A stretch of DNA of 64,000 nucleotides, from the NCBI GenBank assembly GCA_024234635.1, contig JACKNX010000009.1:1-64000 (forward strand), read 5' to 3'. Positions 60,303 to 64,000 of this stretch are shown here, in pieces. The notes under the pieces were generated by a model. The model was not told where the DNA came from, did no database searches, and saw only the letters and a program-made list of their open reading frames with translations. The number at the start of each line of letters is the position of its first letter. The stretch's first letter is position 1. The stretch is from Pseudomonadales bacterium. GTDB taxonomy: Bacteria; Pseudomonadota; Gammaproteobacteria; Pseudomonadales; Azotimanducaceae. The position numbers and the translations under genes were made by a program.

Positions 60303-61691
60303 TCAGTGTGGCCTGCGCGTCAGACCATGAAACACCCCAATGGCCGCCAGCAGCCCGGCGGCAATGGCTGGGGCACGCCAGTCACCGGAGACCATGCGCG
60401 CGGCAAACAACGCCAGGCAGACCAGCGCCCCCAGCACCGGAATCGGCAGCGGCACCTCGAAACGCCCTGTCGGTTCGCCAGCCCGGCGCTTGAGCACCAC
60501 CAGCGCCACGTTCACCACGGTGAACACCAGCAGAAGCAGCAGTACCGTCGCCGAGGCGAGCTGCGACAGATCACCCACCAGCGACAACACCACCAGCACA
60601 CCCAGGATGACGGCGATGGCGACATGCGGCGTACGGCGCCGGCGGTGCACGCGGGCGAGCGCCGCGGGCAGATGCGACTCGCGCGCCATACCCAGCAACA
60701 GGCGCGACGCCGTGATGAAATTGATGAGCCCGGTATTGGCCACCGCAATGATGGTGATGAGCACGAACAGGTCGTTGGGAAACCAGGGCGCCGCCCGCGC
60801 CATGACTTCCGCCAGCGGCGCGCCGGTTGCCGCCAGTTCCCGCCACGGCACCACACTCACGGCGGTGATTGCGATGCCGATGTAGAGGAGCGCGGTGAAC
60901 AGGAATCCCAGCACCATGCCGATGGGCAACGTGCGTTCCGGCCGCTTCACCTCCTCCGCGACGTTGAGCGAATCCTCGAAGCCGAGAAAGGAATAGAACG
61001 TGAGCACGGCGCCCTGGATCAGCAGAACCAGCGAAAAGCCGGAAACACCTTCCGCGGTGACAGGGAATTCGAGCAGGTTCGCATCGCCCCAGTAGCGCAG
61101 ACCGACCGCCAGCACCAGCAGCAACCCACCCGCCTCCACGCAGGTGAAGAGCACGTTCAGCCACATCGACTCGCGGATACCGCGATACACCACCGCCGCC
61201 AGAACCAGCACATAGAACAGTGCCAGCGCAGTCAGCGGCCAGGCCTCCAGCCACGGCAGACGCTGCAGGTTTTCGCTGATCATGCGTGCGCCGGCGGCGA
61301 TGGACGTCACTCCCGCTGCCGCCATGGTGAGCCCCACGGCCCGGGGGAGCAGACCATGTCTGTACGCGCGCTGGGCAACGTAGGCCGCGCCGCCCGCGCG
61401 CGGGTAGCGGGAACCGAGCGACGCATACGACAATCCGGTGAGCAGCGCCGCCACCATGGCCACCAGAAAGGCCAGCCACACCGCGGAGCCCATTTCCGCC
61501 GCGGCGCGGCCGATGAGCCCGTAGATGCCGGCGCCGAGCATGCTGCCCGTGCCATACAGGATCATCTGCCACAGGCCGATACTGCGCCGCAGGGTCGGTT
61601 GCGCGGACGCGGTTTGCGGGTTCGCCGTCATAACCTGGGATTGTGCCAGCATTGACGTCAGCGCCGGGGATGACGAATCTGGCGTCTTCAT
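60303..61691 (-). CDS. APC-family amino acid permease
   Basis: This 462-residue inner-membrane transporter has about 12 transmembrane segments. The first, YGTGSMLGAGIYGLIG, carries the GxGxxG unwinding motif, and SYASLGSRYPRAGGAAYV follows, as in APC amino-acid and polyamine transporters. A 35-residue polar N-terminal tail precedes the first helix. The start could instead be 61652 or 61631; none has a strong ribosome site. Its start is only 24 bp from the divergent monooxygenase start. The substrate is unknown. Confidence 0.88.
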   Translation of the reverse strand: MKTPDSSSPALTSMLAQSQVMTANPQTASAQPTLRRSIGLWQMILYGTGSMLGAGIYGLIGRAAAEMGSAVWLAFLVAMVAALLTGLSYASLGSRYPRAGGAAYVAQRAYRHGLLPRAVGLTMAAAGVTSIAAGARMISENLQRLPWLEAWPLTALALFYVLVLAAVVYRGIRESMWLNVLFTCVEAGGLLLVLAVGLRYWGDANLLEFPVTAEGVSGFSLVLLIQGAVLTFYSFLGFEDSLNVAEEVKRPERTLPIGMVLGFLFTALLYIGIAITAVSVVPWRELAATGAPLAEVMARAAPWFPNDLFVLITIIAVANTGLINFITASRLLLGMARESHLPAALARVHRRRRTPHVAIAVILGVLVVLSLVGDLSQLASATVLLLLLVFTVVNVALVVLKRRAGEPTGRFEVPLPIPVLGALVCLALFAARMVSGDWRAPAIAAGLLAAIGVFHGLTRRPH

Positions 61692-61715
61692 TTTTCACCA
61701 GGTTCGAGGTGACCG

Positions 61716-63374
61716 ATGCCCGCCACTCGCCAAATGCCCGATGTCATCGTGGTCGGCGCCGGCTTCGCCGGTATGTACGCCATCTATCGACTGCGCGCCG
61801 CGGGTCTGTCCGTGCACGTCGTGGAAGCGGGCTCCGACGTCGGCGGCACCTGGTACTGGAACCGTTACCCGGGCGCGCGCTGCGACGTGCCGAGCCTGGA
61901 ATATTCGTTCGGCTTCTCACCGGAACTGGAGCAGGAATGGGACTGGCCGGAGGTGTTCTCGGCGCAGCCGGACATCCTGCGTTACGCCAATCACATCGCC
62001 GACCGCTTCGACCTCCGGCGCGACATCACGTTCAACACGCGTATCCGCGCGGTGGATTACCGGGACGCGACCGCCACCTGGCGATTGACGGCGGAGGACG
62101 GCCGCACCTGGGAAGCGCCCTTCTGCATCATGGCCACCGGCTGCCTGTCGGTGCCGATGAAGCCGGAACTGCCCGGTGCCGATACGTTCCGCGGCCGGGT
62201 ACTGCATACCGGCGCCTGGCCGGCGGAGCCCGTGGATCTCGCCGGCAAGCGGGTGGGCATCATCGGCACCGGCTCGTCCGGCGTGCAGGCCATTCCGGAA
62301 CTGGCGCGGGAAGCGGCGCATCTCACCGTATTCCAGCGCACACCGGTATACACCATGCCCGCGAACCGCAAGGCGATGCGCGACGCCGTGCAACAGGAAT
62401 TCAAGGACAACTACCGGCAGATCCGCTCCCTGCAGCAGGCCAACGCCGGCGGCGTCTCCAACTTCCGGCCTACCCGCAGTGTAAATACCCACACCCCGAC
62501 TACCACCACCGCCACCACCGGCTTCCGCGCGGGCGGCGGCAACCTGCTCGACCTCACACCGGAGGAGCGTCGCGCACGCATCGCCCGACGCGGGTTGGGC
62601 GAACTGCTGACGTTCCGTGACGTCTACACCAATCCCGAAGCCAACGACGTCGCCAACGCACTCTACCGGGAAGGCGTTCACCATCTTGTGCAGGACCCTG
62701 AAACCGCCGAACGGCTGTGCCCGAAGGACTACGGTATCGGCTGCAAGCGGCAGGTGCTCGACCGCGACTTCTACGCCACCTTCAACCGCGACAACGTGAC
62801 GCTGGTGAACCTGCGTGAAACGCCCATCGAATCGATTACGCCATCGGGTCTGCGCACCAGCGCGGGAGACCATGAACTGGACGTGCTGATCTACGCGACG
62901 GGCTTCGATGCCATGACGGGCGCACTGCTGCGGGCCAATATCACCGGTCGCGACGGGACACTACTGGCTGACAAGTGGCGCTACGGCCCCGTGACATACC
63001 TCGGTCTGCAGATGCGCGGCTTTCCGAACCTGTTCACCGTCACCGGCCCGGGCAGCCCCTCGGTGCTGTGCAACATGCTGGTGGCCATCGAACAGCACGT
63101 GAACTGGATAGCCGACTGCATCACCTGGATGCAGGCCACGCACCACGCCACCATCGAACCGCTGGATGCCTCGGAAGACGACTGGATCGCGCACGTGAAC
63201 GCGGTGGCGGAAGGCACGATGTATACCGCGCCGAGCTGCAATTCCTGGTACCTCGGCGCCAACATTCCCGGCAAGCCGCGCATCTTCATGCCGTACGTGG
63301 GCGGGTATCCACGCTACAAGGCCCGCTGTGATGCCGAAACCGCCAGCAACTACGCCGGCTTCGAGGTGCTTTGA
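61716..63374 (+). CDS. Baeyer-Villiger-type flavin monooxygenase
   Basis: This 552-residue enzyme has an FAD motif VVGAGFAGMY (12-21), TWYWNRYPGARCDVPS near 45-60, the Baeyer-Villiger fingerprint F158-x-G160-x3-H164-x3-W168 in FRGRVLHTGAWP, and a second NADPH motif IIGTGSSG (182-189). Such enzymes insert oxygen next to a ketone to make an ester or lactone in the cytoplasm. GAGGTG precedes the ATG by 4 nt. It is followed, convergently after 5 bp, by a crotonase gene. Together with the P450, SDR and crotonase it suggests oxidation of cyclic or branched substrates. Confidence 0.94.
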   Translation: MPATRQMPDVIVVGAGFAGMYAIYRLRAAGLSVHVVEAGSDVGGTWYWNRYPGARCDVPSLEYSFGFSPELEQEWDWPEVFSAQPDILRYANHIADRFDLRRDITFNTRIRAVDYRDATATWRLTAEDGRTWEAPFCIMATGCLSVPMKPELPGADTFRGRVLHTGAWPAEPVDLAGKRVGIIGTGSSGVQAIPELAREAAHLTVFQRTPVYTMPANRKAMRDAVQQEFKDNYRQIRSLQQANAGGVSNFRPTRSVNTHTPTTTTATTGFRAGGGNLLDLTPEERRARIARRGLGELLTFRDVYTNPEANDVANALYREGVHHLVQDPETAERLCPKDYGIGCKRQVLDRDFYATFNRDNVTLVNLRETPIESITPSGLRTSAGDHELDVLIYATGFDAMTGALLRANITGRDGTLLADKWRYGPVTYLGLQMRGFPNLFTVTGPGSPSVLCNMLVAIEQHVNWIADCITWMQATHHATIEPLDASEDDWIAHVNAVAEGTMYTAPSCNSWYLGANIPGKPRIFMPYVGGYPRYKARCDAETASNYAGFEVL

Positions 63375-63379
63375 CCGTT

Positions 63380-64000
63380 TCAGCGGAAGTCGTCGGGGAC
63401 ATCCTTTGGCGACATCCGCCAGTTGGGGGTGCGCTTTTCCAGGAAGGACATCACTCCCTCCCGTGCATCGGCCTGTTTCCCGAGCCAGGCGAACGCCGGC
63501 CCTTCGGCCCGCATCATGTCGGCCGGCGTCGAGTCCAGCCCTTTCCACAGGAAGCGTTTGGTGATGGCCACCGACGCGGGTGCGGTATTGGCGTAGTCCG
63601 CCGCCATGGTTTGCGCGGTGGATGCAAGGTCTTCCTTCGCCACCACCCGTGACACCAGCCCCATCGCCAGAGCTTCCTCCGCCGTGAAGATGCGCCCCGA
63701 CATCAGCAGGTCCGCCGCGTTGGAGAATCCCGCCACGCGCTGCACGATCAGATGCGCGGCCAGTTCAGGCATCATTCCGCGCCGTGTGAACACGAAGCCC
63801 ATCTTCGCGCCTGCAGCGGCGATGCGGATGTCGCACAGCATCGGGTAGGTCATGCCTACCCCCACCGCCGCGCCGTTGATGGCGGCGATGACCGGCTTGT
63901 CGATCTCATGGGGCAGGATGTTGCGCGGAGGTGGCGCTCCGCGCTCGCCGCTTTCAGGCCGCCCGGCAAAGGTGTCGCCGCCACGCTCCAGATCCGCACC
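63380..64000 (-). CDS. enoyl-CoA hydratase/isomerase family protein, partial
   Basis: The frame is open to the end of the window, so the first part of the protein is missing; about 206 residues are visible. INGAAVGVGMTYPMLCDIRIAA and GFVFTRRGMMPELAAHLIVQRV are crotonase hallmarks, the second holding the acidic catalytic region. The C-terminal ends FLEKRTPNWRMSPKDVPDDFR. Crotonases hydrate or isomerise unsaturated acyl-CoA esters in beta-oxidation-type pathways. It lies close to the Baeyer-Villiger gene. Confidence 0.9.
   Translation of the reverse strand, partial: GADLERGGDTFAGRPESGERGAPPPRNILPHEIDKPVIAAINGAAVGVGMTYPMLCDIRIAAAGAKMGFVFTRRGMMPELAAHLIVQRVAGFSNAADLLMSGRIFTAEEALAMGLVSRVVAKEDLASTAQTMAADYANTAPASVAITKRFLWKGLDSTPADMMRAEGPAFAWLGKQADAREGVMSFLEKRTPNWRMSPKDVPDDFR

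Overview
The window is G+C-rich (about 60-65% by eye), densely coded on both strands, and has no rRNA, tRNA, CRISPR array or intact insertion sequence that I can see. A FadL/OmpP1-type outer-membrane protein, a lipoprotein box, periplasmic murein enzymes and a phosphoenolpyruvate carboxylase ending in NTG point to a Gram-negative bacterium, most likely an environmental gammaproteobacterium with a broad catabolic repertoire. I cannot name the genus.

Layout. 1-6.5 kb: the tail of a Lin0512-family protein, a class III aminotransferase, a large cyclase/ATPase/TPR signalling protein and an NAD-dependent epimerase-like protein. 6.4-13.7 kb: a tightly coupled five-gene minus-strand operon (unknown helical/beta protein, GGPP-type prenyl synthase, tandem acetoacetate-decarboxylase-like protein, phytoene-desaturase-like flavoprotein, SAM methyltransferase) that looks like an isoprenoid-modifying pathway with no recognisable terpene cyclase. 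14-20 kb: an LLM oxidoreductase, a VOC protein, a small membrane protein, ppc and an isolated glycosyltransferase. 20-21.6 kb: a Rieske oxygenase.

21.8-30.3 kb is the most unusual region. A plus-strand pair (LamG-like secreted protein, ATGA-coupled to a coiled-coil protein with a FHHSS...SGHY domain seen in toxin-like proteins) converges on a minus-strand operon (MACPF pore-forming protein with a TTG start and a possible N-terminal lectin domain, a second LamG-like protein, two paralogous coiled-coil proteins). Every product has an export signal or a probable one. I propose a secreted lectin/pore-former system.

30.5-64 kb is mostly catabolic and housekeeping: acyl-CoA ligase, HDAC-like amidohydrolase with a CTG start, dienelactone hydrolase, a secreted HExxH protein, a molybdopterin oxidoreductase, fumarase C, a prolyl oligopeptidase, a lipoprotein of methyltransferase fold, a carboxylesterase, a DUF899 protein, a second LLM enzyme, a FadL-type porin, ketopantoate reductase, an amidase, a divergent L,D-transpeptidase/murein endopeptidase pair, and a run of P450, SDR, bicupin, APC permease, Baeyer-Villiger monooxygenase and crotonase genes suited to oxidising hydrophobic or cyclic substrates. 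Small-scale structure includes a 64-bp dispersed repeat behind two unrelated genes, tandem direct repeats upstream of the porin gene, a decayed DUF899 gene tail, and several inverted repeats.
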